This document shows, piece by piece, positions 25,359 to 34,315 of a DNA stretch of 64,000 bases. A program made the position numbers and the translations under genes. The stretch is from positions 1-64,000 of the forward strand of contig NZ_JBGFGP010000105.1 of NCBI RefSeq assembly GCF_041224545.1, in the 5' to 3' direction. This stretch comes from Sedimentitalea sp041224545. Lineage in GTDB: Bacteria; Pseudomonadota; Alphaproteobacteria; Rhodobacterales; Rhodobacteraceae. The notes beneath the pieces are model-generated. The model was not told the DNA's origin and ran no database searches. It was given only the letters and a program-made list of their open reading frames with translations. Position 1 is the stretch's first letter. Each line of letters begins with the position of its first letter.

Positions 25359-25961
25359 ATGCTCACGGATGGGTATCATGACATCCCGGCGGGCAAGGTC
25401 GCGTCGATCGTCACGCATCTGGAAATGCGCGAACGGGTTGCAACACGTCCGGCGCGCGTGCCGGAGGGGCTGAAGCTGGAGCAGGTGACGCAGCCCGCGC
25501 CCGATTGGTATCGCGATCTGTTCATGCGGATCGGCGGGTTGGATTGGCTCTGGTTTTCGCGGCTTGGGCTGGACGATGCTGCGCTTGGTGAAATCCTGGA
25601 TGATCCGCAGGTCGAACTCTATGCGCTGATGCGCGATGGCACCGCGCATGGGATGGTCGAGCTCGATTTTCGCCAGCCGGATGAGTGTGAACTGGCATTT
25701 TTCGGCGTCACCTCCGAACTGATCGGGCAGGGTGCCGGTCGGTACATGATGAACCATGCGATCACCACAGCGTTCGCCCGCCCTATTTCCCGCTTTCATG
25801 TGCATACCTGCACGCTCGACGCGCCACAGGCGCTCGGCTTTTATCAAAACTGCGGTTTCGTTGCATATCGCCAGCAGGTTGAGATCGCGAATGATCCGCG
25901 CCTGAACGGACAATTGCCGCTTGATGCGGGCGCACATGTGCCGATTTATCCGCTGCCATAG
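25359..25961 (+). CDS. GNAT-family N-acetyltransferase
   Basis: The product is 200 residues. The acetyl-CoA-binding region is visible around ELIGQGAGRYMMNHAI (Q-x-x-G-x-G/A type loop), followed by LDAPQALGFYQNCGFV, which fits the last helix and strand of the GNAT fold. The acceptor substrate is unknown. It follows the PfkB kinase gene by 5 bp. I prefer the start at 25359; an upstream frame inside the kinase gene is an artefact. Confidence 0.82.
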   Translation: MLTDGYHDIPAGKVASIVTHLEMRERVATRPARVPEGLKLEQVTQPAPDWYRDLFMRIGGLDWLWFSRLGLDDAALGEILDDPQVELYALMRDGTAHGMVELDFRQPDECELAFFGVTSELIGQGAGRYMMNHAITTAFARPISRFHVHTCTLDAPQALGFYQNCGFVAYRQQVEIANDPRLNGQLPLDAGAHVPIYPLP

Positions 25962-26102
25962 TCCAGAGAGCGCTGCCTGCCGCTGACGCTGAGAGATAGC
26001 GACCCGGCGCAAATAAAAGCGGTTCTTTTCGTCGGCTGGACGCATGGCGATCATTATTTCGACGAGCAGCGGAACGGGCCGGAACGATATTGCTGATGAG
26101 TG

Positions 26103-26585
26103 TCAGAGGCGCGGGCCGAATTCCGCGAGAACCTGTTCATAGACCGCGCGCTTGAACGGCACGATCGCCTGCACCAGCTGATCCGACGGCTGCCAGCGCC
26201 AGACGGTGAATTCGGGGTGACGGGTTGCGATGTCGACCTGTTCGTCGCGGCCAAGAAAGCGCATCAGGAACCATTTCTGTTCCTGTCCGCGATAGCGTCC
26301 CTTCCAGATATGCGGCACGATGTCATGCGGCAGATCATAGGGCAGCCAGTTTTCGGTTTCGCCAATGATCTCGACCAGATCCGAGGTGACCCCGGTTTCT
26401 TCCCACAGCTCGCGAAGGGCGGCATCCTTCGGCGATTCGCCCTTGTCCACGCCGCCCTGGGGCATTTGCCATGCTTCGGTATGGCGATCATTGCGCTGGC
26501 CGACGAAGACATCGCCATTGTCATTGACCAACATGATGCCGACACATTTTCGATAGGGCAGTTTTGCGATCTCGTCGGGGGTCAT
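26103..26585 (-). CDS. rppH: RNA pyrophosphohydrolase
   Basis: This 160-residue Nudix hydrolase starts mRNA decay by removing pyrophosphate from 5' ends. The full Nudix box runs from residue 44 to 66 (G-x5-E-x7-REL-x-EE-x-GV), and the N-terminal YRKCVGIMLVND and later WQPSDQLVQ regions fit RppH. The open frame continues upstream to 27023, but MTPDEIAKLPYR at 26585 is the natural start, with AGGAGCACG before it. It is divergent from the fadH-like gene. Confidence 0.93.
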   Translation of the reverse strand: MTPDEIAKLPYRKCVGIMLVNDNGDVFVGQRNDRHTEAWQMPQGGVDKGESPKDAALRELWEETGVTSDLVEIIGETENWLPYDLPHDIVPHIWKGRYRGQEQKWFLMRFLGRDEQVDIATRHPEFTVWRWQPSDQLVQAIVPFKRAVYEQVLAEFGPRL

Positions 26586-26711
26586 TTTCGTGCTCCTGCG
26601 ATAGTGCCTCCTGTCTAGCGCCAACACGGGCTGGTGCAAGTGCATGACGCGGCGTTTTACGTGACACGTCGGCGATCCGAGCCCATGTTGCACGCGAAAT
26701 AGGAGACTCCG

Positions 26712-28739
26712 ATGGCTGACTATCCGAACCTGCTTGCACCGCTCGACCTTGGTTTTACCACCCTGAAGAACCGCGTTCTGATGGGATCCATGCATACCGG
26801 TCTCGAAGAGACGCGCGACTGGAACCGGGTGGCCGAGTTTTACGCCGAACGCGCCCGTGGCGGCGTCGCGCTGATGGTGACTGGCGGGATCGGCCCCAAC
26901 ATCGAAGGTTCGGTCTTGCCCGGGGCATCCATGATGACGACGCAGGAAGACATCGACAACCATGCGGTCGTGACCGAGCGTGTCCATGCGGAGGGCGGCA
27001 AGATCTGCATGCAGATCCTCCACGCCGGTCGTTATGCCTATGGACCGAAATGCGTGGCGCCCAGCCCGGTCAAATCACCGATTTCCCCGTTCCCTCCGAC
27101 GGAACTCGACGAAGAGGGAATCGAAAAACAGATCGCCGATATCGTTGAAGCTGCGCGCAAGGCGCGCGAGGCCGGATATGACGGGGTCGAGATCATGGGC
27201 TCGGAAGGGTATTTCATCAACCAGTTCCTTGTCGCCCACACCAACAAGCGAACGGATCGCTGGGGTGGGTCTTACGAGAACCGAATGCGGCTGGCGATCG
27301 AGATCGTCCGGCGCACGCGCGAGGTGTGCGGCCCCGATTTCATCATCATTTATCGCCTGTCGATGATCGACCTGGTGCCGGATGGTTCGACCCATGAAGA
27401 GGTTGTGCAACTGGCGCAGGAAATCGAAAAGGCCGGCGCCACCATCATCAACACCGGTATCGGCTGGCACGAGGCGCGGATTCCGACAATCGCGACTTCG
27501 GTGCCCCGCGCGGCCTTTGCATGGGTCACGAAAAAGCTGATGGGCAAGGTCGGTATCCCGGTGGTCACCAGCAACCGTATCAACACGCCCGAGGTCGCCG
27601 AGGACGTACTCGCGACGGGCTGTGCCGATATGGTGTCGATGGCGCGCCCGATGCTGGCGGATGCGCATTTTGTGGCCAAGGCGGCGGCGGGCGAGGGGGA
27701 TCGCATCGCGCCCTGCATTGCCTGCAACCAGGCCTGTCTGGATCATACTTTCGGCGGCAAGCTGACCAGTTGTCTTGTGAACCCGCGCGCCTGCAACGAA
27801 ACCGAACTGGTGATCGAAAAGACCGATGCCGCCAAGCGCATTGCCATTGTCGGCGCGGGTCCGGCAGGCCTGTCCACGGCGATTACGGCGGCGGAACGCG
27901 GCCATGACGTGACCCTGTTCGATCGCGCATCGGAAATCGGCGGCCAATTGAACATGGCCAAGCAGATCCCCGGCAAGGAGGAATTCTGGGGGCTGGTCGA
28001 TTGGTATCGCACGATGGTGTCCGATCTGGGCGTCAAGACAAAATTGGGCCACGAGGTTGCCGCTGCCGATCTGGACGGGTTCGACGAAATCATCATCGCT
28101 ACCGGGGTGACGCCGCGCGATCCGAAGATCCCCGGTCAGGATGCACCGAACGTGGTCAGCTATATCGATGTCTTGCGCGACAAGGCCGAGGTCGGCGAGC
28201 GCGTGGCCGTCATCGGCGCCGGTGGCATCGGCTTTGACGTGTCCGAATATCTTGCGCATGAGGGCTCCAGCCCCACCGAGGATCTGCCCCTGTGGATGCA
28301 GGAATGGGGCGTGTCCGACCCGGCGGAGAATCGCAGCGGCCTTGCTCCCGAGGGCCCCCGGCCGCACCCGTCGGCGCGGCAAATCACGTTGTTGCAACGC
28401 AAGGCCAGCAAGCATGGCAAGGGGTTGGGCAAGACGACCGGGTGGATTCACCGCGCGACGCTCAAGATGAAGGGGGTGCAGTTCGTCGGTGGCGTGAACT
28501 ATGAATCCATCGACGCCAAGGGCCTGCATGTATCCTTTGGCGAAGCACGAGAGAACCCGACGCTGATCGAGGCGGACACGATCGTGATGTGTGCCGGGCA
28601 GTTGCCCGAGCGGGGCCTGGCGGATGCGCTGATTGCACGCGGGGCCAAACCGCATGTGATCGGCGGCGCGGATGTTGCCGCCGAGCTGGACGCCAAGCGC
28701 GCAATCGATCAAGGCACCCGCCTTGCGGCCGCGCTCTAA
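26712..28739 (+). CDS. NADH:flavin oxidoreductase / 2,4-dienoyl-CoA reductase family (FadH-like)
   Basis: The 675-residue enzyme has an Old Yellow Enzyme-type FMN barrel (about 1-340), a [4Fe-4S] site with cysteines in CIACNQACLD and TSCLVNP, and a C-terminal NAD(P)/FAD part starting at IAIVGAGPAGLS with a second VIGAGGIGFDV dinucleotide motif. The domain order is that of FadH and trimethylamine dehydrogenase relatives. The true substrate is uncertain; the adjacent ABM and NIPSNAP genes and divergent LysR gene suggest a small catabolic locus. RBS AGGAGA precedes the ATG. Confidence 0.88.
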   Translation: MADYPNLLAPLDLGFTTLKNRVLMGSMHTGLEETRDWNRVAEFYAERARGGVALMVTGGIGPNIEGSVLPGASMMTTQEDIDNHAVVTERVHAEGGKICMQILHAGRYAYGPKCVAPSPVKSPISPFPPTELDEEGIEKQIADIVEAARKAREAGYDGVEIMGSEGYFINQFLVAHTNKRTDRWGGSYENRMRLAIEIVRRTREVCGPDFIIIYRLSMIDLVPDGSTHEEVVQLAQEIEKAGATIINTGIGWHEARIPTIATSVPRAAFAWVTKKLMGKVGIPVVTSNRINTPEVAEDVLATGCADMVSMARPMLADAHFVAKAAAGEGDRIAPCIACNQACLDHTFGGKLTSCLVNPRACNETELVIEKTDAAKRIAIVGAGPAGLSTAITAAERGHDVTLFDRASEIGGQLNMAKQIPGKEEFWGLVDWYRTMVSDLGVKTKLGHEVAAADLDGFDEIIIATGVTPRDPKIPGQDAPNVVSYIDVLRDKAEVGERVAVIGAGGIGFDVSEYLAHEGSSPTEDLPLWMQEWGVSDPAENRSGLAPEGPRPHPSARQITLLQRKASKHGKGLGKTTGWIHRATLKMKGVQFVGGVNYESIDAKGLHVSFGEARENPTLIEADTIVMCAGQLPERGLADALIARGAKPHVIGGADVAAELDAKRAIDQGTRLAAAL

Positions 28740-29083
28740 CCGCCATGTGCCGCGATGCTGTCCTGCGGGGCCTGGTCGCGGTCGGTCATGCCATAGTCGC
28801 GGATGACATGCGCAACGCGCAGGCGATAGTCGGCAAAAACACCGCCGCGTCCCTTGGCCTGGGCGCGCCGGTGCTGATCCAGCCTGCGCCATTCCTGAAC
28901 GGCCGCTTCATCGCGAAACAGCGACAATGACAACAGCTTGCCGGGATTCGTCAGGCTCTGAAACCGCTCGACCGAGATGAAACCATCGACCTGTTCCGCG
29001 AGGGGGCGCATGTCGGCGGCAATGTCGAGATAACTGTCCTGCATGCCTTCTGCGGGTTCAACTTCGAAGATGATGGCGATCAT
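28736..29083 (-). CDS. Antibiotic biosynthesis monooxygenase (ABM) domain protein
   Basis: The 115-residue single-domain protein has the dimeric ferredoxin-like ABM fold: IAIIFEVEPAEG at the first strand, then DGFISVERFQSLTNPGKLLSLSLF and the FRDEAAVQEWRR helix. Such proteins are small oxygenases or ligand-binding proteins of unknown substrate. It overlaps the fadH-like gene end by 4 bp on the opposite strand and overlaps the NIPSNAP remnant by 4 bp upstream, so the two small genes were one operon. Confidence 0.8.
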   Translation of the reverse strand: MIAIIFEVEPAEGMQDSYLDIAADMRPLAEQVDGFISVERFQSLTNPGKLLSLSLFRDEAAVQEWRRLDQHRRAQAKGRGGVFADYRLRVAHVIRDYGMTDRDQAPQDSIAAHGG

Positions 29084-29358
29084 TGTTGTTCTCCGTGCGG
29101 GGTCGATGCCAGCGTCAGCCATGTCCGGTCCTCACGCAACAGAAACCGTTCCCGCCGGGCAAATTCATAGTTTTCCCGCCCGAGCGCATCGGTGCTCAGC
29201 CGCGCGCGGCAGGCTTTGTATTCGGCAAGGATCGGGATGTTGTAGATGCCATAGGCAGGAATGGATGAACCTTCGTGCGGCGCGAAATATCCCACGAGAT
29301 CCGCGCCGCCGCCGATCACGTCAGCATGGCGCAGATGCGCGGCACGGGCGTGCGCGCC
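29080..29358 (-). pseudogene. NIPSNAP-family protein, 5' end broken
   Basis: The C-terminal 90 or so residues look like a NIPSNAP protein: DLVGYFAPHEG, IPILAEYKACRARL and RERFLLREDRTWL. The family-like frame continues upstream of the only start (GTG at 29317-29319) to a TGA at 29359-29361, so the N-terminal strand is missing. In another frame just upstream (about 29362-29416) a GKFEELVRR stretch resembles the missing part, which points to a frameshift rather than a real short gene. A functional protein starting at the GTG cannot be excluded. Confidence 0.55.
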
Positions 29359-29446
29359 TCACGAGTTCTTCGAATTTACCGAGAATTACATGTACTTGAT
29401 CACATGGAATTGCCACAATTTCGTGCGCCTGAAAAATATGTATTTA

Positions 29447-29458
29447 ATTCAAGTGAAT
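29447..29458. promoter_or_regulatory. Short palindrome in the LysR divergent gap
   Basis: ATTCA (29447-29451) and TGAAT (29454-29458) form a small inverted repeat in an AT-rich patch between the NIPSNAP remnant and the divergent LysR gene. LysR regulators often bind such sites in the gap they share with their target. The support is positional only. Confidence 0.3.
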
Positions 29459-29614
29459 AGGGTAAATTTCTGGCTGGCGGAAGGGCGTTAAAGGCGTTTC
29501 CATAGCGAGAACGGTCCACGGTGAAACCCCGATATTATCCCACGCTCGCCCCGATCTCGCCCAGTTTCGGGACGATACGATCTGCATCGTCCGATAGTTC
29601 TTGAGGTGCTGCGT

Positions 29615-30520
29615 ATGGATCGTTTGACAGAAATGGAAGCCTTCGCCAACGTGGTGGATCAGGGTGGTTTTACCGATGCCGCCAAGAAGATGGGAATATC
29701 GAAATCCGCTGTTTCCAAACACGTGTCGAGCCTTGAGGCGCGATTGGGCGCGCGCTTGCTGAACCGTACCACACGCCGGGTCAGCCCGACGGAAATCGGA
29801 TTGGCCTATTACGACCGCGCACGCCGTGTGCTGAACGATGCCGGCGAGGCGGACGCTCTGGTGACATCCATGCAATCCGCGCCATCCGGCCTGTTGCGGA
29901 TCAGCGTGGCAACCGATTTCGGGGTCAACCACCTGTCGCCTGTCCTGTCCAAGTTCCTGTCGGATTTCCCGGACATTACCGTCAATATGGTTCTGAACAA
30001 CCGATATGTCGAACTGATTTCCGAAGGGTTCGACATGGCGGTCCGGATCGGCGAGCTCGAAGACAGCACCCTTCGGGCGCGCAAGTTGACGGAAACCACC
30101 AAGCGGATGATCGCCTCGCCGTCCTATTTCGAGAAATACGGACGTCCGCAAAAGATTGACGACCTGAACGAACACAAGCTGCTGCATTACTCGAACCAGT
30201 CGAGCGGCAATGTCTGGCGCCTGACCGCGCCATCGGGTGAAAAGCGCCAGGTGCGCACCGCCGGCTGGCTGAGCGTCAATGACGGTCAATCGCTGTTGAA
30301 CGCCGCGATTTCGGGGCTGGGGATCGCCTATCTGCCGAGCTTCCTTTATTCCGAGGCGCTTCAGGCGGGGTTGGTCGAAGACGCGATGCCGTCATTGCCA
30401 GCGGAAACCCAGGGCATATATGCGGTCTATCCTCCGGGGCGGTTCACCCAACCCAAGGTGCGCGCATTCATTGACTTTCTGGTGCATGCCTTTGCCGAAA
30501 AAGGTCCGGCCGACTGGTAA
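29615..30520 (+). CDS. LysR-family transcriptional regulator
   Basis: The 301-residue regulator has the N-terminal winged helix-turn-helix (about 1-60, with AKKMGISKSAVSKHV) and a LysR substrate-binding domain (about 90-295). It resembles the large group of LTTRs that respond to aromatic or quinone-type compounds, but no ligand can be named. It is divergent from the ABM/NIPSNAP pair, the likely target together with the fadH-like gene. The ATG at 29615 follows TTGAGG. Confidence 0.92.
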   Translation: MDRLTEMEAFANVVDQGGFTDAAKKMGISKSAVSKHVSSLEARLGARLLNRTTRRVSPTEIGLAYYDRARRVLNDAGEADALVTSMQSAPSGLLRISVATDFGVNHLSPVLSKFLSDFPDITVNMVLNNRYVELISEGFDMAVRIGELEDSTLRARKLTETTKRMIASPSYFEKYGRPQKIDDLNEHKLLHYSNQSSGNVWRLTAPSGEKRQVRTAGWLSVNDGQSLLNAAISGLGIAYLPSFLYSEALQAGLVEDAMPSLPAETQGIYAVYPPGRFTQPKVRAFIDFLVHAFAEKGPADW

Positions 30521-30555
30521 AAGAACGGTTGCACCGGCGCAGTCCGAGGTGGCTT

Positions 30556-31476
30556 TCAGCGCGTCGACAGCAAAATGGCTTCGACGCGCCGGTTGGCGTC
30601 GCGCCCTTCGGGCGTCAGGTTGGATGCAATCGGCGCAAGATATCCCATCCCCTCTGAGTCCACCCGGGCCGGGTCTACATCGAATTGATTGACAAGCCTG
30701 TCTCTGACGGCGCTTGCACGTTGTCTGGACAGGTCGATATTCGTCGCCAGCGCCCCGGTGCTATCCGTGTGACCGACCAGTGCGATACGATGTTCCGGAT
30801 GATCTTGCAGATATGTGGCAAGCTGCTTCAACGACGCATGTGGCCCGGGCAAGAGGGTTCCCGCACCGCTGTCAAACTCCAGATCGCGCAGCACCACGTG
30901 CCCGTCGCGCTGCAACATCTGGCCGAGATCTGCCGTTGCCTCGCCAGTTTGTGCGGTTTGCGCGGGGGCATCAGCGGGCTCTGTGGTTTGGGATGACACG
31001 CGGATGGTCTGGATATAAGCGGCGTTGCCGCTGCGGCTGACCAGAATGCTGATGGCATCTTCGGCCGAGCGCGTGGCCGAGAGAAACCGGTAGTTCCGGA
31101 TATCCACATGCATATCCGGTGCCGGGACGACCTCGGTTTCAAAGCGAAAATCGAAACCACCGCAGCCACGATCCTCGCATTGGAACACGAGATCGTAGCC
31201 CGCCTCTTCGAGTTGCTGCCGCATGGGTGCCATCAGTTGCAACGTCGTTGACGACGCGCCGTTGATGCGAAAGGTCCGGCGCTCCACACGCCCTTCAAAG
31301 CGGCGAGCAGGAACTGCGCCATCGGCAAAGCCGCCGGTCGGCAAATCGTAGCTGGCAAACGGGCTGGTCCGTTCCGACAACTGCCGCGCGGCGGCTGGCA
31401 AAGTCAGGTCCTGTGCCTGCCCCGGAACCGGCAACAGAGCGATCAGGGCGCAGGATGCGAGGCGGCACATTGTCAT
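30556..31476 (-). CDS. OmpA-family outer membrane/peptidoglycan-binding protein
   Basis: This 306-residue exported protein has a signal peptide (residues 1-21, cut after GQAQ-like) and a C-terminal OmpA domain (about 190-305) with LVGHTDSTGALATNIDLS, the peptidoglycan-binding core. The middle part has a CEDRGCGG pair of cysteines that could form a disulphide. It probably tethers the envelope to peptidoglycan. The start overlaps the stop of the AhpD-like gene by 4 bp. Confidence 0.88.
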   Translation of the reverse strand: MTMCRLASCALIALLPVPGQAQDLTLPAAARQLSERTSPFASYDLPTGGFADGAVPARRFEGRVERRTFRINGASSTTLQLMAPMRQQLEEAGYDLVFQCEDRGCGGFDFRFETEVVPAPDMHVDIRNYRFLSATRSAEDAISILVSRSGNAAYIQTIRVSSQTTEPADAPAQTAQTGEATADLGQMLQRDGHVVLRDLEFDSGAGTLLPGPHASLKQLATYLQDHPEHRIALVGHTDSTGALATNIDLSRQRASAVRDRLVNQFDVDPARVDSEGMGYLAPIASNLTPEGRDANRRVEAILLSTR

Positions 31477-32045
31477 CTGAATTGCGCGTGATACTCGTCA
31501 TTGGGGCGCATGGCGGTGGCGCTGGCGACACGGTTGGACATGTTGAAAAAACCGGCCACGTTGGCGATGTCCCAGATATCGCGGTCGCTGAACCCGACAT
31601 CGCGCAGCGCCTGACGGTCTGCTTCCTCGATGGTCGCGCTCGCGGTGGTCATCTTGGCGGCGAAATCGAGCATGCCGCGCTGACGGGCATCAAGCGGCGC
31701 AACATGATAGTTCATCACCAGCATCTCGCCCAATTGCGGATTGCCCGACAATTGCCGGACCGCGGCGCCATGCGCGACCAGGCAATAAAAGCAACGGTTG
31801 ATCGAAGATACCACGACCGCGATCATCTCGCGCTCAAGCTTGCTCAGCCCGCTCTCGGCCAGCATCAGGTCGTTATACATACCGGTAAACGCGTTGAGCT
31901 TGGCGATATCAAAGGCGTTTGCCTTGAGAACATTGGGGACCATGCCGAGTTTTTCGACGCAGATATCGAAATACTTCTGCGTTTCCTCGGGCAACGGATC
32001 AACCATCGGAAGATCAAGGGCGGTCGGCGGTGTCTCGGTTGTCAC
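31473..32045 (-). CDS. AhpD-like peroxidase-related protein
   Basis: The 190-residue helical protein belongs to the AhpD/carboxymuconolactone decarboxylase superfamily. The redox motif CFYC (Cys85 and Cys88) with the downstream His92 is intact, as is Glu71, giving the proton-relay pattern of AhpD. It probably reduces peroxides with a thiol partner. It is followed by the OmpA gene (4-bp overlap) and preceded by a GNAT gene 6 bp upstream, in one operon. Confidence 0.87.
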   Translation of the reverse strand: MTTETPPTALDLPMVDPLPEETQKYFDICVEKLGMVPNVLKANAFDIAKLNAFTGMYNDLMLAESGLSKLEREMIAVVVSSINRCFYCLVAHGAAVRQLSGNPQLGEMLVMNYHVAPLDARQRGMLDFAAKMTTASATIEEADRQALRDVGFSDRDIWDIANVAGFFNMSNRVASATAMRPNDEYHAQFR

Positions 32046-32051
32046 TTGGCT

Positions 32052-32789
32052 TCAGGCTCCATCTGGGAGATTTCGGTAATGATACTGTCCCACAGGCTGC
32101 ATCCCCAGGGAAGTGTAGAGCGCGTTGGCGGCCGTGTTGTCGACCGTGCACATCACCGACAGCGTTTCCGCGCCCTGTTCGGCGGCCCAGAACGCGGCCG
32201 CGCGCATCATCCAGCGCGCCATGCCGCAGCGTCGTTGATGCGGCAGCACTTCGACCGCGTGCACCATCGCGACCCGATCATGCATCGCGGCAAAGGCGGT
32301 TCCGGCGGGCTTGTCGCGGTGACGGCCAAGAAAACCCGTCTTCGGGCCGGCGGCGCGCTCCATGATCGCAAGGCGCGCGGGGCCGATCCCGCCCGCTGCC
32401 CAGATTTCTCGCATGATCGCCAGCGGCTCCCAAAGCGAGAACACGGTGACGCGCGGTATCGGTTCATCCATCAGTTGCGCAGGGGGGCAGGCATAGATCG
32501 TGACGGGATCCTTGATGACATAACCGCGTTGGGCAAGGCTCTGGTCCAGTGCGGTTTCGCCTTGACGGACCATGAACATTACCGGTTGCTGCATGTCGCG
32601 CATGGCCGCCTGTGCGTCATCAAGGTCGGATTCGGTAAAATCCGCGTCCAGGTCGGTCAGCGTGGTTGCCGAGACGCGACTGCCGCCGCCCTGTCCCTCG
32701 CGCAGCGTCCAGACGCCATGTTCCAGGAACCGCGCGGCGGGCCAGGTGCCGTCGATCACGTCGTACCACGATGATGACATTTCGTTCAT
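32052..32789 (-). CDS. GNAT-family N-acetyltransferase
   Basis: The product is 245 residues. The C-terminal half shows the acetyl-CoA site (VEVLPHQRRCGMARWMM) and the last GNAT helix (NTAANALYTSLGM). The N-terminal half is a second, weakly conserved GNAT-like domain. The substrate is unknown. The start at 32789 overlaps the stop of the CinA-domain gene by 4 bp. It is in an operon with the CinA-domain, AhpD-like and OmpA genes. Confidence 0.83.
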   Translation of the reverse strand: MNEMSSSWYDVIDGTWPAARFLEHGVWTLREGQGGGSRVSATTLTDLDADFTESDLDDAQAAMRDMQQPVMFMVRQGETALDQSLAQRGYVIKDPVTIYACPPAQLMDEPIPRVTVFSLWEPLAIMREIWAAGGIGPARLAIMERAAGPKTGFLGRHRDKPAGTAFAAMHDRVAMVHAVEVLPHQRRCGMARWMMRAAAFWAAEQGAETLSVMCTVDNTAANALYTSLGMQPVGQYHYRNLPDGA

Positions 32790-33508
32790 CCGAGCAGCAC
32801 CTTGGACAATTGTGTCATTGCGGTATCCACCTGTGTGCCGTCCTGTCCGCGAATTACGATATTCGCACCAAACGCACCGTCTTTCTGAAAGGGATAGCAC
32901 CCGATCGACAGGTCGGCATAGCGTTCTGCAAATTCTGAAAGGGTTTCGGCAATATCGCCTTCGCCGCGAAACACCTGCAGGCTCTGGCTCAGCAAGGGTG
33001 CACCGCCGGTCAGCGTGGGTAGCACGCTGGCGACCATTGCCTGAAACACCTGGGGAACGCCGGCCATGACATGCACATTACCCAGTGTGAAACCCGGCGC
33101 GCGGGATACCGGATTGTCGATCAGGCTGGCGCCTTCGGGAATGCGCGCCATGCGCAGGCGCGGGGCATTCAGCTCGAGCCCGCTTTTCGCGTAATGGTCC
33201 TCGAGTATCTTGCGGGCATCATCACGGACATCGATCGTCACGCCAAACGCGGCGGCAATGCAATCTGCGGTGATGTCGTCATGAGTGGGCCCGATTCCGC
33301 CACTGGTGAAAACGATATCGTGGGTTTCGGACAAGGCGCGGGTGGCGTCGATGATCGCATCATGATCGTCGCTGACGACGCGCACCTGTTTCAGATCGAT
33401 GCCGTTCTTGGTCAATTCGCCGGCCAGGTAATGCATGTTCGAGTCGCGCGTGCGCCCTGACAGGATTTCGTCACCGATCACCAGCATCGCGGCGGTAGGA
33501 TTTGCCAT
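32786..33508 (-). CDS. CinA/MoaB-type molybdopterin-binding domain protein
   Basis: The 240 residues are a stand-alone MoCF-biosynthesis domain as in the N-terminal half of CinA. Visible are the GDEILSGRTRDSN and TSGGIGPTHDD loops. The C-terminal nicotinamide-nucleotide amidase domain of full CinA is absent. Stand-alone forms of this kind act on FAD/ADP-ribose-type nucleotides in some species, but the role here is open. The start ATG at 33508 is divergent from sfsA, with a 48-bp gap. Confidence 0.85.
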   Translation of the reverse strand: MANPTAAMLVIGDEILSGRTRDSNMHYLAGELTKNGIDLKQVRVVSDDHDAIIDATRALSETHDIVFTSGGIGPTHDDITADCIAAAFGVTIDVRDDARKILEDHYAKSGLELNAPRLRMARIPEGASLIDNPVSRAPGFTLGNVHVMAGVPQVFQAMVASVLPTLTGGAPLLSQSLQVFRGEGDIAETLSEFAERYADLSIGCYPFQKDGAFGANIVIRGQDGTQVDTAMTQLSKVLLG

Positions 33509-33556
33509 GGCATGCCTCGCTTGAATGGTTGCGCCTGCAGGTATAGGCCCTTGCCC

Positions 33557-34261
33557 ATGCGCTTTGAAACCCCTCTTGTTCCCGCCCGGCTGATCCGCCG
33601 CTACAAACGCTTTCTGGCCGATTGCAGGCTGGAGGATGGGCGCGAAATCACCGCCCATTGCGCCAACCCCGGATCGATGATGGGGCTGGCGGAGCCGGGC
33701 CAGAAGGTCTGGCTCGAACCGAATGACGATCCGCGCAAAAAGCTGAAATTCGGCTGGCGCCTGGTCGATCATGAAAACGGGCATTTTACCGGTGTAGACA
33801 CCTCGGTACCCAATCGCGCGCTTCGCTCCGCGTTGACTGCCGGACAGGTCGAAGGCTTGATGGGCTACGGCACCGTACGCCCCGAGGTCAGGTATGGTGA
33901 GTCGAGCCGCATCGACTTCCTTCTGCGCCAAGACGGCCGTCCCGATGCCTATGTCGAGGTCAAGAGCGTGACATTGTGTCGCCAGCCGGGGCTGGCCGAA
34001 TTTCCGGATTCAGTGACCAAGCGCGGCGCGAAACACCTTGCAGAATTGGCTCATGTGGCCGAACAGGGACATCGCGCCGTGATGCTGTATCTGGTTCAGC
34101 GCACCGATTGTACGGCGTTCGCCCTCGCGCGCGACATTGACCCGGAATATGCTGCGGCCTATGACGCCGCCCGCGACCGGGGCGTTGAAACACTGTGCTT
34201 TGGAACCAGGATTTCGCCGCAGGGCATTGACCTGGGGTGGCCTGTTGCGGTCGTGATTTGA
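33557..34261 (+). CDS. sfsA: Sugar fermentation stimulation protein homologue SfsA
   Basis: The 234-residue protein matches SfsA, which contains an OB-fold and a PD-(D/E)xK nuclease-like domain. Conserved parts seen are CANPGSMMGL near residue 33, DFLLRQDG, and YVEVKSVTL, the nuclease-like EVK motif. In E. coli it was linked to maltose gene expression and DNA binding; its true role is unclear. The start at 33557 begins the family N-terminus MRFETPLVPARL. Map follows 54 bp downstream. Confidence 0.93.
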   Translation: MRFETPLVPARLIRRYKRFLADCRLEDGREITAHCANPGSMMGLAEPGQKVWLEPNDDPRKKLKFGWRLVDHENGHFTGVDTSVPNRALRSALTAGQVEGLMGYGTVRPEVRYGESSRIDFLLRQDGRPDAYVEVKSVTLCRQPGLAEFPDSVTKRGAKHLAELAHVAEQGHRAVMLYLVQRTDCTAFALARDIDPEYAAAYDAARDRGVETLCFGTRISPQGIDLGWPVAVVI

Positions 34262-34315
34262 CCTCCACTGGCACTTTTGCGTGTGGGGCATTAACTATAT
34301 GGTAAGTCAAGAGAC

